Notes: generated from the sequence alone by a model not told the origin. Positions 1 to 6,407 are shown, counted from the stretch's first letter. The stretch: DNA of 12,861 nt from Candidatus Levyibacteriota bacterium (GCA_016204525.1 JACQKO010000008.1:1-12861), one strand, 5' to 3'. Numbers and translations are program-made.

Positions 1-535
1 CCTCTCCCCTTCTCCCTTGAATTTTTTCTTCGAGTTTTTGTCCTGAGAGTTTTGTGTAATCAGGAAATTTTGAGATGTCAAAATAAATAGCTTGATCAGT
101 TTTGTAAGCGAAGCCTTTTTCGACCAATGTTTCAATGAGTGCAATTTGATCTTCTATGTGCTCTGTTGCGCGTGCCACAATATCGGGCTTCTCAACATTT
201 ACCAATTTGAGAGACTTCCAAAAGTCGTCTTCAAAAAACTTTGCGACCTCAGACACGCTTTTACCAAGTTTTGCTGCGCCTTTTTCAAGTTTATCCTCGC
301 CCGCATCTTGATCCGATGTTAAGTGACCCACGTCAGTAATATTCATCACATGCCGAACTTTGTACCCATTGGCACGAAGTGTCCGAACTAAAATATCGTC
401 ATTTATGTATTTTCGAAGATGTCCAATATGAGTATAGTCATAAACCGTAGGTCCACAAGCATACAAACCAACATTGGGAGGATTTAGGGGTTCGAATTCC
501 TCAATCTTCCGCGAAAGTGTATTATATAGCTTCAT
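1..535 (-). CDS. cysS: Cysteinyl-tRNA synthetase, N-terminal part (cut by left window edge)
   Basis: The minus frame is open from an ATG at 535-533 to the window edge, giving 178 codons of a family that is usually about 450 residues or longer. It begins MKLYNTLSRKIEEFEP and carries the class I synthetase signature of CysRS: YACGPTVYDYTHIGHLR, with the zinc-ligand Cys at residue 27 and the HIGH-type sequence at 36-39. The stretch VRHVMNITDVGHLTSDQD follows, as expected in the catalytic Rossmann fold. The enzyme charges tRNA-Cys with cysteine in the cytoplasm. The start is supported by an extended -10 box six bases upstream and by the normal position of the CysRS N-terminus. The C-terminal catalytic part (KMSKS) and the anticodon-binding domain lie outside the window. 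Identification is secure; only completeness is unknown. Confidence 0.95.
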   Translation of the reverse strand, partial: MKLYNTLSRKIEEFEPLNPPNVGLYACGPTVYDYTHIGHLRKYINDDILVRTLRANGYKVRHVMNITDVGHLTSDQDAGEDKLEKGAAKLGKSVSEVAKFFEDDFWKSLKLVNVEKPDIVARATEHIEDQIALIETLVEKGFAYKTDQAIYFDISKFPDYTKLSGQKLEEKIQGRRGE

Positions 536-541
536 ACGAGA

Positions 542-550
542 ATTGTATCA
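542..550 (-). promoter_or_regulatory. Extended -10 promoter of cysS
   Basis: On the minus strand TGA-TACAAT ends six bases before the cysS ATG. TACAAT matches the -10 consensus at 5 of 6 positions and has the TGN extension. No convincing -35 is seen. Transcription would start at or next to the ATG, so the mRNA is predicted to be leaderless. Confidence 0.5.
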
Positions 551-565
551 GAAGTTCAGGCTAAT

Positions 566-612
566 AGTCTACAGACCACGGTCGCAAGCTCGTAGTCGGT
601 GAATCGTAGACT
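566..612. repeat. Intergenic inverted repeat between divergent cysS and the 667 gene
   Basis: AGTCTAC at 566-572 is exactly complementary to GTAGACT at 606-612. The interior holds further GTAGTC, GACC and GGTC words. The arms could form a stem-loop in either transcript or a cruciform. The gap is bounded by divergent starts, so a terminator role is unlikely. It resembles the word-repeat fillers in other gaps of this window. Confidence 0.5.
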
Positions 613-631
613 GAAAGCTACAGAGGAAGGC

Positions 632-659
632 TTGATTCTCATTATGTTTATGATATTAT
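632..659 (+). promoter_or_regulatory. Promoter of the 667-1074 gene
   Basis: TTGATT (632-637), a 16-bp spacer and TATTAT (654-659), the latter preceded by TGA as an extended -10. The ATG begins at 667, seven bases after the -10, so the transcript should start at the start codon. Confidence 0.55.
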
Positions 660-666
660 TATTTCG

Positions 667-1074
667 ATGACTACTGAATCACCGAGTCGAACAGAAGTTG
701 CTACATTTACATTTGACAGCATTCTAAAAGCAAAAACTCAAAATGGCGATGAGCAAGCTCGTAGGGTAAGTGATCTAATTAAGGCTGGACGAATCCATCT
801 TGTCCCCGTACCCAAAATTGTGATAGGCAGAAGAGAAAAAGCAGTAAAAGTCCTCGAATCCACAAGAGGGAAAGTTGCTAATATGGCGGTAATAATTAGC
901 GAATATCAGTTTTCCGGCGGAATACCCGTTATCCTATCAACCATGATGGATGACGCTCTTGAAGATGCCTCCAGACATATAGGTCGTTATGAGCGGGAAG
1001 GCATTGATCTTCAACCTGCAGGTCAGGAAGACCTTGAAGCTATACGAGCATTTAATTTTGATCAAGGCTTGTAA
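667..1074 (+). CDS. Hypothetical protein, 135 aa
   Basis: I do not recognise this protein. It is 135 residues, soluble in appearance, with no signal peptide or membrane segment. It mixes predicted helices (residues about 28-45, 56-70 and 92-112) with short hydrophobic strands (VPVPKIVIG, MAVIISEY, IPVILSTMMDD), a pattern compatible with a small alpha/beta fold. The acidic pair after ILSTMM and the early FDSIL are faintly reminiscent of PIN-like nucleases, but the full set of acidic residues cannot be assigned, so no function is proposed. Support for a real gene is a good promoter with an extended -10 seven bases before the ATG, and lack of a competing frame. It is divergent from cysS and convergent with ctpA, so it is probably a single-gene unit. 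Confidence 0.6.
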   Translation: MTTESPSRTEVATFTFDSILKAKTQNGDEQARRVSDLIKAGRIHLVPVPKIVIGRREKAVKVLESTRGKVANMAVIISEYQFSGGIPVILSTMMDDALEDASRHIGRYEREGIDLQPAGQEDLEAIRAFNFDQGL

Positions 1075-1121
1075 TGTTAAGCTATATTCGTTGTTTGTAT
1101 TGCAAACGATTTACCGATAAA

Positions 1122-2402
1122 TTACTTTAGGAGTTCGCGGATGGCAGCCTCTAATTGATTATCGAATCCTTTGTCTTTCATTTTGGCGCTTTTTGTGGCA
1201 TCAAACTCTACTTTAATATCCGGCTCAAGACCGGTTTTGTTTATCCATGTGCCTTTTGGTGTCAGCCATTTTGCAACCGAAATATGAAGGCTGGCTCCAT
1301 TATCAACGTCAACCGCCTGCTGAATTGTCCCTTTACCAAAAGACTTGTCGCCCAAAAGTTTCGCTCGTTTATGATCACGCAGCGCTGCGGCAACAATCTC
1401 AGAAGCAGAAGCCGATCCCTTGTTGATTAATACTATTAAGGGTTTTTCGAGTAATGTTCCGCGTCGTGAAACTCGAAGCGATTCTTGATTTTTTGATTCA
1501 TCTTCCTGAATCACAACTACTCCGCTCTTTAGAAATTCTGATGCAACAAAAACCGCATCATTAAGATATCCGCCGGGATTATTTCGTACATCAAGAATTA
1601 TTCCACGAAAATCTTTCTCGTTTACCTTTGTATTGATTGAGTTGGCGACAGAAACCCACTCATCATTAGTTTTATCTCCAAACTGTGAAAGCCTTATGTA
1701 GGCAATGGGCGGGCCGATTTTATCTTCCGAACATTCATCCTTCCCACAGCTAATATTCTTTACCCATCCCGTAACGCTCTTTATTAGTATTGTGTCTCTT
1801 ACAATTTTAATTACCGTAGGTGTCTTTTCTTTATCGTGTAGAACCGTAAGTTCAACAGTTGTACCTTTTGGTCCGCGAATCTTTTCAACTGCCACAGGGA
1901 CCGTCCAGCCAGCCGTGTCCTCGTCATTTACTTTTAAAATTAAGTCAGAAGACCTTACCCCTGCTTTTTGAGCAGGAGTATCATCAAGAGGCGCAACAAC
2001 CATAACTCTATTATCGGGTGAGAGTGAAAGTTCTGCTCCAATCCCCGTGAATTCTCCTGCTAGTTGGGTTTTGAACTCGGTATTTTCTTTTGGCGGAAAA
2101 AAAGAGGTGTACGGATCCTGAAGGGATGATAGTAATCCGTTTATTGCTCCATAAAGAAGTTTTGTTGAGTCAATTTTTGTTTTATCGTAATAATCTTGAT
2201 TAATTCGGTCAAAAACTTCATAAAACAGGCGCATGTCAAGTTGTTGCGCTGATGGAGGATTTTTAGATTGTATTGAAACAATTGGTTTATAATTTTTCCA
2301 AGACCAATTTATATTGTTAGTGCCTAAAATGAAGCCTGCGGAGAGGGATATTATAATGACAATAATCAACTGAAATATCCTGAGAGAAATAATCTTTCGC
2401 AT
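1122..2402 (-). CDS. ctpA: Carboxyl-terminal processing protease, S41 family, membrane-anchored
   Basis: This 426-residue protein is a tail-specific (C-terminal processing) serine protease that degrades or trims exported proteins at the cell surface. Domains in order are an N-terminal membrane anchor at about 7-26, a linker, a helical region with LLSSLQDPYTSFF (about 90-102), a PDZ domain at about 115-195 (GEFTGIGAELS, then DDTPAQKAGVRSSDLILKVND), and the S41 catalytic domain from about 230. DVRNNPGGYL (271-280) is the typical core sequence. The catalytic dyad is Ser332 in KGSASASE and Lys357 in SFGKG, with the usual 25-residue spacing. Length is normal. It is the last gene of the minus-strand block but has its own promoter, and a long inverted repeat separates it from rpsR. 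The pair CGKDEC within 219-224 is a small extra loop that could form a disulfide outside the membrane. The family is certain; the exact paralogue name is not. Confidence 0.93.
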   Translation of the reverse strand: MRKIISLRIFQLIIVIIISLSAGFILGTNNINWSWKNYKPIVSIQSKNPPSAQQLDMRLFYEVFDRINQDYYDKTKIDSTKLLYGAINGLLSSLQDPYTSFFPPKENTEFKTQLAGEFTGIGAELSLSPDNRVMVVAPLDDTPAQKAGVRSSDLILKVNDEDTAGWTVPVAVEKIRGPKGTTVELTVLHDKEKTPTVIKIVRDTILIKSVTGWVKNISCGKDECSEDKIGPPIAYIRLSQFGDKTNDEWVSVANSINTKVNEKDFRGIILDVRNNPGGYLNDAVFVASEFLKSGVVVIQEDESKNQESLRVSRRGTLLEKPLIVLINKGSASASEIVAAALRDHKRAKLLGDKSFGKGTIQQAVDVDNGASLHISVAKWLTPKGTWINKTGLEPDIKVEFDATKSAKMKDKGFDNQLEAAIRELLK

Positions 2403-2410
2403 AGAGAATA

Positions 2411-2439
2411 ATCATACAAGGTTTGAGTATCGACTTCAA
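2411..2439 (-). promoter_or_regulatory. Promoter of ctpA
   Basis: Minus strand TTGAAG (2434-2439), a 17-bp spacer and TATGAT (2411-2416, 5 of 6). The ATG follows after eight bases, again predicting a leaderless or nearly leaderless mRNA. Confidence 0.5.
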
Positions 2440-2456
2440 GCGGCATGACCTTAATT

Positions 2457-2551
2457 ACCAATAACCAATTGATCAATTTTCAAACCAATTTTCAATCATC
2501 AATGTTTAATTATTAAACATTTAACATTGGTTAATTGGTTTGGTTATTGGT
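2457..2551. repeat. Nested inverted-repeat structure between rpsR and ctpA
   Basis: Outer arms ACCAATAACC (2457-2466) and GGTTATTGGT (2542-2551) are perfect complements. Inside, AAACCAATT (2482-2490) pairs with AATTGGTTT (2534-2542), which shares one base with the outer arm. At the centre AATGTTTAAT (2501-2510) pairs with ATTAAACATT (2512-2521) around a single base. The words ATTGGTT and CCAAT recur throughout. In minus-strand RNA it could form a long AT-rich hairpin after rpsR and act as a transcript end, but there is no U-tract of the classical kind. Confidence 0.7.
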
Positions 2552-2568
2552 GCTTGATGAATTGGTCA

Positions 2569-2814
2569 TTATTCCGGGCGGACTACGTAGGGAAGAAGCG
2601 CAAGATACCTTGCCCGTTTGATTTCGCGAGTCAACTTTCTTTGATGCTTTGTGCAAAGTCCAGATCTTGCTCTTGATTGTATTTTCCCTCTTTCCGTAAC
2701 GAACCGCAAAATCACTCCTTCCTCAAGAAAATAAGGATTCTTTTCCTCTTTGCAAAAAAAACACTCTGTTTTTGCTTCTTGCCGTTTTTTGCGTGTTCCT
2801 GCAGCTTTCCTCAT
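2569..2814 (-). CDS. rpsR: 30S ribosomal protein bS18
   Basis: This 81-residue protein binds 16S rRNA in the platform of the small subunit as a partner of bS6. The C-terminal half is diagnostic: ERGKIQSRARSGLCTKHQ, then RKLTREIKRARYLALLPYVV. CFFC at residues 18-21 together with C..H in GLCTKHQ matches the zinc-binding (C+) form of bS18, which many bacteria have lost; that assignment rests on family knowledge. Length is normal. The gene follows ssb with a single base between stop and start, in the conserved order rpsF-ssb-rpsR, so it is surely co-transcribed and probably translated by coupling because there is no clear Shine-Dalgarno sequence. Confidence 0.97.
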   Translation of the reverse strand: MRKAAGTRKKRQEAKTECFFCKEEKNPYFLEEGVILRFVTERGKIQSRARSGLCTKHQRKLTREIKRARYLALLPYVVRPE

Positions 2815-2815
2815 T

Positions 2816-3337
2816 TTAGAAAGGAATATCTTCCGGATCTATATCGCTCGCCTCGTTCGCGCCCTTACTCGATACCTCCTCTGTCTTGGTTTTTACCCCC
2901 TTTGTTTTCTTCCTAGGTTTTCCTTCGGCTCCACCTGGCGACACAGGAGATTCGTCCAATAATTCAGGCGTCGGCTCTTCTTCTCTTGTCAGCCCACCCT
3001 CGCGCCTTGAGTCTAAAATTATCATGTCGTTTATGACAATCTCGGTAATATATCTTTGTGCGCCATCTTGTCCTGTCCAACTTCTGTTTGAGAGCCTTCC
3101 TTCAATATAGATTTTTCTTCCTTTTGTTAAGAGTTGAGAACAAAGCTCGGCAAGCTTGTTCCATGCAACTAAACGATGAAAGTCTGCTTCTTCCTTCTTT
3201 TCACCAGAATCAGTTACCCATGATCTGTTAGTCGCAAGACCAAAAGTACACACAGCTGTTCCTTGCGGCGTGTATCTTAATTCTGGATCCCGTGTCAAGT
3301 TTCCTATTAATTCTACCTTATTTAAACTTCTTGCCAT
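2816..3337 (-). CDS. ssb: Single-stranded DNA-binding protein
   Basis: SSB coats single-stranded DNA in replication, recombination and repair and recruits partner proteins through its acidic tip. The first 105 residues form the OB fold (LNKVELIGNLTRDPELRYTP, later FHRLVAWNKLAE and GRKIYIEGRLSNRSW). A flexible, Pro/Lys/Glu-rich linker follows, and the protein ends in DIDPEDIPF, the conserved acidic C-terminal tip with terminal Pro-Phe. At 173 residues it is of ordinary size. It lies between rpsF and rpsR as in many bacteria. The 101-bp gap to rpsF carries three strong hairpins, and no Shine-Dalgarno sequence precedes the ATG. Confidence 0.97.
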   Translation of the reverse strand: MARSLNKVELIGNLTRDPELRYTPQGTAVCTFGLATNRSWVTDSGEKKEEADFHRLVAWNKLAELCSQLLTKGRKIYIEGRLSNRSWTGQDGAQRYITEIVINDMIILDSRREGGLTREEEPTPELLDESPVSPGGAEGKPRKKTKGVKTKTEEVSSKGANEASDIDPEDIPF

Positions 3338-3349
3338 AATTTTTTATTT

Positions 3350-3415
3350 CGAGAGGACACCTAGGTTTCCTCTCGACGTCGCTTGAGGCTAAGCCTCATC
3401 CCGCAGAAGGCGGGA
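3350..3415 (-). promoter_or_regulatory. Three tandem hairpins between rpsF and ssb
   Basis: In minus-strand RNA order: TCCCGC (3415-3410) with GCGGGA (3404-3399); TGAGGCT (3398-3392) with AGCCTCA (3390-3384) around one base; and CGAGAGGA with TCCTCTCG spanning 3375-3350, whose interior ACCT/AGGT extends the pairing apart from one mismatch. None is followed by a U-tract, so they look like mRNA processing, stability or translational-control elements rather than a classical terminator. Known rpsF-operon autoregulation by bS6:bS18 uses a structured leader upstream of rpsF; whether these hairpins serve a similar end is inference. Confidence 0.6.
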
Positions 3416-3438
3416 CCGCGACTGCTCTCTTTCCAGTA

Positions 3439-3711
3439 TTACTCTCGTACTAGTAGGTGTCGCAGCACTTCTTCCCTTATTCCGAGTCTTTTGTTAAAGT
3501 CTTGTGCAACATTGTCTGCTTCAAAGCTTAAAACCGCAAATTCTCCTCTTCTCTCGCGTTTTATTGGGTACGAGAGCTTTTTCTCGCCTAATAACTCTAG
3601 TTTATCGCCCGAAACCTCACCCATTATCTTTTTGATTTCATCTAGGAGCTTATCTTTTTGGTCCTTTTTTAGATCAGGCGCAAGCACCATTACCAATTGG
3701 TATTTTTTCAT
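3439..3711 (-). CDS. rpsF: 30S ribosomal protein bS6
   Basis: This 90-residue protein forms the bS6:bS18 heterodimer on the 16S rRNA platform. The sequence MKKYQLVMVLAPDLKKDQ, then GEKKLSYPIKRERRGEFAVL and RLGIREEVLRHLLVR, has the order and length of the family, although the highly acidic C-terminal tail of some bS6 proteins is absent. It opens the ribosomal rpsF-ssb-rpsR operon on the minus strand, downstream of the protease gene at 3801-4937. The start is the only sensible ATG. No Shine-Dalgarno sequence is visible upstream. Confidence 0.96.
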   Translation of the reverse strand: MKKYQLVMVLAPDLKKDQKDKLLDEIKKIMGEVSGDKLELLGEKKLSYPIKRERRGEFAVLSFEADNVAQDFNKRLGIREEVLRHLLVRE

Positions 3712-3735
3712 GTAAATATATGAAAGCTTTTGCTA

Positions 3736-3764
3736 ATGATACAAAATTGAGCTTGAGAATACAA
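3736..3764 (-). promoter_or_regulatory. Possible promoter of the rpsF operon
   Basis: Minus strand TTGTAT (3759-3764), a 17-bp spacer and TATCAT (3736-3741, 5 of 6). The predicted start is about 18 bases before the rpsF ATG. The -35 match is weak, so this is tentative. Confidence 0.35.
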
Positions 3765-3767
3765 GGG

Positions 3768-3807
3768 GCTAACTAGCGGCTAGTTGCTAGTCACTAATTG
3801 CTAGTTA
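3768..3807. repeat. CTAGTT word repeat after the htrA-type gene
   Basis: AACTAGC (3771-3777) and GCTAGTT (3779-3785) are perfect inverted arms, and CTAGT recurs at 3780, 3787 and 3801. The last copy contains the TAG stop of the protease gene. In minus-strand RNA this could form a hairpin at the end of the protease transcript, just before the rpsF promoter. Confidence 0.55.
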
Positions 3808-4937
3808 TTTGGCGCCGCTTCGAGTGTGGCTTTTATTTCGATCGTTTTATTATCACGGGAAACTGTTAATGTTACTTCCTGTCCCACTTTCTTCTTATTA
3901 ATAATTACCGCAAGATTGTTATCTTCAGTCACGTTTTCTCCGTCAATCTTTGTGATGATATCGCTAGTTTCAAGACCTGCTTTTTGCGCAGGAGATCCTT
4001 CTAATAAGCCTCTAACAAATGCTCCTTGAGGTAGTTCATTCAAAGCCGCTACACGTTTGCTTATCATCATATAGGAAACACCCAAGAACGCCCTATTGAA
4101 TTGGCCGGTCGAATTAAAGTTCTGGATTGACTCTTTGACTACATTTATAGGAATTGCAAAGCCAATATTTTGGCCGGCCGAGGCAACCGCCACATTAACA
4201 CCTACTACTTCACCTACTGAATTTAGAAGAGGCCCGCCTGAGTTTCCAGGATTTATTGCAGCGTCTGTTTGTATAACGTTATCAAGTCTCTCTACAAAGC
4301 CTTCAAAAGGATTTCCCGCGGTGATGCCTCGACCGAGCCCCGAAATAACACCTGTTGTTACTGTGTTTCGAAACTCTCCAAGCGCCGTACCTATTGCAAT
4401 AGCAAATTGCCCAACCTCAAGATTGTCTGAGTTTCCAAGTTTTACTTCGCGGAAACGTTCGGCTGATGGATTCGCAACTTTAAGAATTGCAATGTCATTT
4501 AAGGGATCTCTATAAATTCTTTCAACGTTATATTTTGTCCCTTTTGAATCCACAACAATGTATTTAACATCTCGATCAGAAACAACATGCTTATTAGTTA
4601 CCACAAGTCCTTCTACTGAGACGATAAAACCTGAACCTATTAACCTCTCTTGATCCTCTTCTTTACCTAGCTCTTGACCTTCAAATAATACAGAGAAGGG
4701 CCCTACTCTCAAACTTTGTCGCTTGTCTCTTTGCTCTACTCCGATTGTCACAACTGATGGCCCAACGTTCTTTACAACGTCAATGACAAGATTTTGTTCA
4801 CGCGTAACCTGGATCTCCTTCTCCACTTGGGGCAAACTTTGGCTTGGACTTGTTAAAGCTGGAATGAATCTAGAGGCGCCTTCCCAAATAATTAAGACTC
4901 CAAAAAGTATTAAAACTACAATTCCCAAATTCCGCAT
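3801..4937 (-). CDS. HtrA/DegP-type serine protease (S1C) with one PDZ domain, membrane-anchored
   Basis: This 378-residue protein is a trypsin-like quality-control protease acting outside the membrane on misfolded exported proteins. An N-terminal hydrophobic segment (about 4-18) anchors it. The protease domain (about 45-275) carries all three catalytic residues: His117 in VVTNKHVV, Asp148 in LNDIAILKV and Ser233 in NPGNSGGPLL. A single PDZ domain occupies about 284-370 (FLGVSYMM, then EGSPAQKAGLETSDIITKIDG). Length and domain order match HtrA/DegS-type proteins. It begins the minus-strand block and has a good promoter. With the S41 protease at 1122-2402 it supplies two envelope proteases on either side of the rpsF operon. 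Family is certain; degP, degQ and degS cannot be told apart here. Confidence 0.94.
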   Translation of the reverse strand: MRNLGIVVLILFGVLIIWEGASRFIPALTSPSQSLPQVEKEIQVTREQNLVIDVVKNVGPSVVTIGVEQRDKRQSLRVGPFSVLFEGQELGKEEDQERLIGSGFIVSVEGLVVTNKHVVSDRDVKYIVVDSKGTKYNVERIYRDPLNDIAILKVANPSAERFREVKLGNSDNLEVGQFAIAIGTALGEFRNTVTTGVISGLGRGITAGNPFEGFVERLDNVIQTDAAINPGNSGGPLLNSVGEVVGVNVAVASAGQNIGFAIPINVVKESIQNFNSTGQFNRAFLGVSYMMISKRVAALNELPQGAFVRGLLEGSPAQKAGLETSDIITKIDGENVTEDNNLAVIINKKKVGQEVTLTVSRDNKTIEIKATLEAAPNN

Positions 4938-4949
4938 AAGGGTCTAATT

Positions 4950-4978
4950 ATTCTAATACAAGATAGATTTTTCGTCAA
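4950..4978 (-). promoter_or_regulatory. Promoter of the htrA-type protease gene
   Basis: Minus strand TTGACG (4973-4978), a 17-bp spacer and TAGAAT (4950-4955); both boxes match consensus at 5 of 6 positions. The ATG is 12 bases beyond the -10, leaving a leader of only about five bases and no room for a Shine-Dalgarno sequence. Confidence 0.65.
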
Positions 4979-4987
4979 ATCTTACAA

Positions 4988-5097
4988 AATACTACCAATA
5001 CTACAAATGCCACAAATACTACAAATAATTCAATGACTACTTGTCGAATTTATTGAAATATTGGATATTGGTAGTATTGGTATTTATTGGTAGTATT
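4988..5097. repeat. TTGGTAGTA word repeat with inverted arms upstream of the 5103 gene
   Basis: AATACTACCAATA (4988-5000) is the exact reverse complement of TATTGGTAGTATT at 5066-5078 and again at 5085-5097. The middle holds related words (ACTACAAAT, CCACAAATACTACAAAT). Pairing gives alternative 13-bp stems. The same word occurs in the flanks of the four-helix-bundle gene near 11297 and 11745. The last copy also supplies the extended -10 of the next gene. Confidence 0.7.
5088..5096 (+). promoter_or_regulatory. Extended -10 of the 5103 gene, built from the repeat word
   Basis: TGG-TAGTAT (5088-5096) ends six bases before the ATG at 5103. TTGGTA at 5068-5073 is a possible -35 with a 17-bp spacer. 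Both boxes are formed by copies of the TTGGTAGTATT word. The predicted mRNA is leaderless. Confidence 0.45.
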
Positions 5098-5102
5098 AAT
5101 AT

Positions 5103-5705
5103 ATGTCGTCAAAGAAAGGAATAGCGAGCAACGTTATTGAGACCATAGGGGAACCTGTTCGAACTATAAAAGGGGATGTTAAAAAACAGGTTGGGAATAT
5201 ATCTCTCGATCTTGTGAAAATGCTTTACGTCGATCCCGAGCATACATTTAAAACAGAGGGAGAGCTCGAGCAAATTAAAAATCGTGAAAGAATGGAGAAA
5301 CTTGAAGGCTTTAAACAATCCAGGAGAGAACTTAATGCCATGCAAGGAAAGGTTGTCAGCGAAGAAACCATAGACGAAGAAGCAAGGAGATATATAGAAG
5401 AAGAGGAAAAAAGACTCGCACGAAGCCTACAAAAATTTGAAATATCAAGCCGCGAAGCTGCAAATTCACTTGGCGAAGAAACATCACAAGAGAAAGAACA
5501 AGTAGACCAACAGAGAAAAATTGCGGAGGAAGAAGAAAGAAAAAGAAAAGAAGCCGAGAAACAGGCAAGGCTTGAAAACGTAGTCGAAGCCCCTCCGGGA
5601 AAGGTAGGGGGACTAGCCTTCGGCAAGAGGAAACGAACAGCGCCACGAATGATGCGGCCGCCCAAAAGCGCCGAATCAAAGGCTGGACGCGGCGTCGGAG
5701 GCTAA
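5103..5705 (+). CDS. Hypothetical charged coiled-coil protein, 200 aa
   Basis: I cannot assign a function. The N-terminal 45 residues (ASNVIETIGEPVRTIKGDVK, then ISLDLVKMLY) look amphipathic. Residues about 50-160 are very rich in Glu, Lys and Arg and should form a long helix or coiled coil (EEARRYIEEEEKRLARSLQK; IAEEEERKRKEAEKQARLEN). The C-terminus is basic and glycine-rich (FGKRKRTAPRMMRPPK). Proteins of this general make-up occur in CPR genomes, as far as I can recall, without known roles. There is no signal peptide or membrane segment. The start is supported by an extended -10 box six bases upstream. A second frame stays open beyond the stop and ends overlapping the next start codon, so the true C-terminus may be longer through a frameshift (see the entry at 5653-5850). 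Confidence 0.75.
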   Translation: MSSKKGIASNVIETIGEPVRTIKGDVKKQVGNISLDLVKMLYVDPEHTFKTEGELEQIKNRERMEKLEGFKQSRRELNAMQGKVVSEETIDEEARRYIEEEEKRLARSLQKFEISSREAANSLGEETSQEKEQVDQQRKIAEEEERKRKEAEKQARLENVVEAPPGKVGGLAFGKRKRTAPRMMRPPKSAESKAGRGVGG

Positions 5706-5850
5706 AATAGCAGAAAACGCCGCCCCCACAAAGTCATCACCAAAACCGAATAAGCTCACCAAGAAAAACCGCTCCAACCCCTCGATGATAGCATCGAACA
5801 AAAATCCCGCAAAGCAATCCTTAGTAGATTTTGATAAAATACAAATATGA
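5653..5850 (+). other. Open +1-frame extension after the 5103 gene, possible frameshifted C-terminus
   Basis: The frame one base ahead of the 5103 gene is open from 5653 to a TGA at 5848-5850, 65 codons. It reads ...PKAPNQRLDAASEAKIAEN... and continues with Lys/Pro/Ser/Asn-rich residues to FDKIQI. The DNA from 5706 to about 5820 is less AT-rich than other gaps here and resembles the coding DNA just upstream. The TGA overlaps the ATG of the next gene as ATGA, a typical coupled junction. A run CCCAAAA at 5661-5667 lies where a +1 shift would join the frames. It could be an indel, programmed frameshifting or chance; there is no independent start codon evidence. Confidence 0.3.
5832..5840 (+). 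promoter_or_regulatory. Extended -10 promoter of the asparaginase-like gene
   Basis: TGA-TAAAAT (5832-5840; 5 of 6 to the -10 consensus) ends six bases before the ATG at 5847. No -35 is evident. The same geometry is seen at other genes in the window and predicts a leaderless mRNA. Confidence 0.5.
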
Positions 5851-6374
5851 ATACAATTCATATAATTATCACGGGAGGAACAATTGATTCGTATTACGAC
5901 GGATTGAAAGACACTGTTGTCCCAAATAATGAATCCATTATTCCTGAATTTTTGGATAGCTTAAAAAGCCATGATACAACATTTGTGTTTACTACTATCT
6001 GCATGAAAGACAGCCGAAATCTAAACGATGAAGACAGAAAAAATATATTAAAAGTTGTTGAGGAAAGCAAACACAATAAGATACTAATCACCCACGGCAC
6101 TTACACTATGCCCGACACCGCAAGGGTTCTTAAAGCCAATTTAAAAAGAAGCGATCAAGCAATCATTTTGACAGCATCAATGATACCAATCAGAGGCTTT
6201 TCTCCGTCTGATGGAACTTACAATCTTGGCTATAGTATTGCAAAGCTCCAGGATCTACCTAACGGAATCTATCTTTGTATGAATAGTCACGTATTCAACC
6301 CAGAGGAAGTCGTAAAAGATTTAGCTGAAGGAAAATTCAGTTCTATATTTTTTCCTGAATCCCCCGAAAAATAA
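5847..6374 (+). CDS. Single-domain asparaginase-like protein with altered TDT motif
   Basis: At 175 residues this covers only the N-terminal catalytic domain of the L-asparaginase family; full-length enzymes have about 330 residues and two domains. Recognisable parts are TGGTID at 9-14 with the nucleophile-equivalent Thr12, HGTYTMPDTA at 83-92, and VFNPEEVVKD, which places Lys157 at the position of the catalytic lysine. The second motif normally reads HGTDTM: the Asp that works with Thr and Lys is Tyr86 here, a one-base GAC to TAC change. Short asparaginase-domain proteins exist in other bacteria and, as far as I recall, keep the Asp. The protein may hydrolyse a different amide, bind a ligand without catalysis, or be inactive. 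There is no signal peptide, so it should be cytoplasmic. It follows the coiled-coil gene on the same strand. Confidence 0.8.
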   Translation: MNTIHIIITGGTIDSYYDGLKDTVVPNNESIIPEFLDSLKSHDTTFVFTTICMKDSRNLNDEDRKNILKVVEESKHNKILITHGTYTMPDTARVLKANLKRSDQAIILTASMIPIRGFSPSDGTYNLGYSIAKLQDLPNGIYLCMNSHVFNPEEVVKDLAEGKFSSIFFPESPEK

Positions 6375-6407
6375 CTTCTCTTGCGAAGCTGGATACAACC
6401 AAACTAA

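Noticed and set aside
92..322. Plus-strand ORF of 76 aa at the left end
   Set aside because: It is the shadow of the certain cysS frame on the minus strand.
485..505. tRNA T-arm-like sequence AGGGGTTCGAATTCCT
   Set aside because: It lies within cysS coding sequence and has no matching acceptor, D or anticodon arms around it.
1089..1112. Hairpin GTTTG/CAAAC as a terminator between the convergent 667 gene and ctpA
   Set aside because: Only five clean base pairs, a bulge beyond them, and no U-tract in either direction.
5676..5861. Minus-strand ORF of 61 aa over the gap before the asparaginase-like gene
   Set aside because: Its start lies inside the asparaginase coding sequence and no promoter supports it. 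The plus-strand frame with the ATGA overlap is the better explanation of the open reading.
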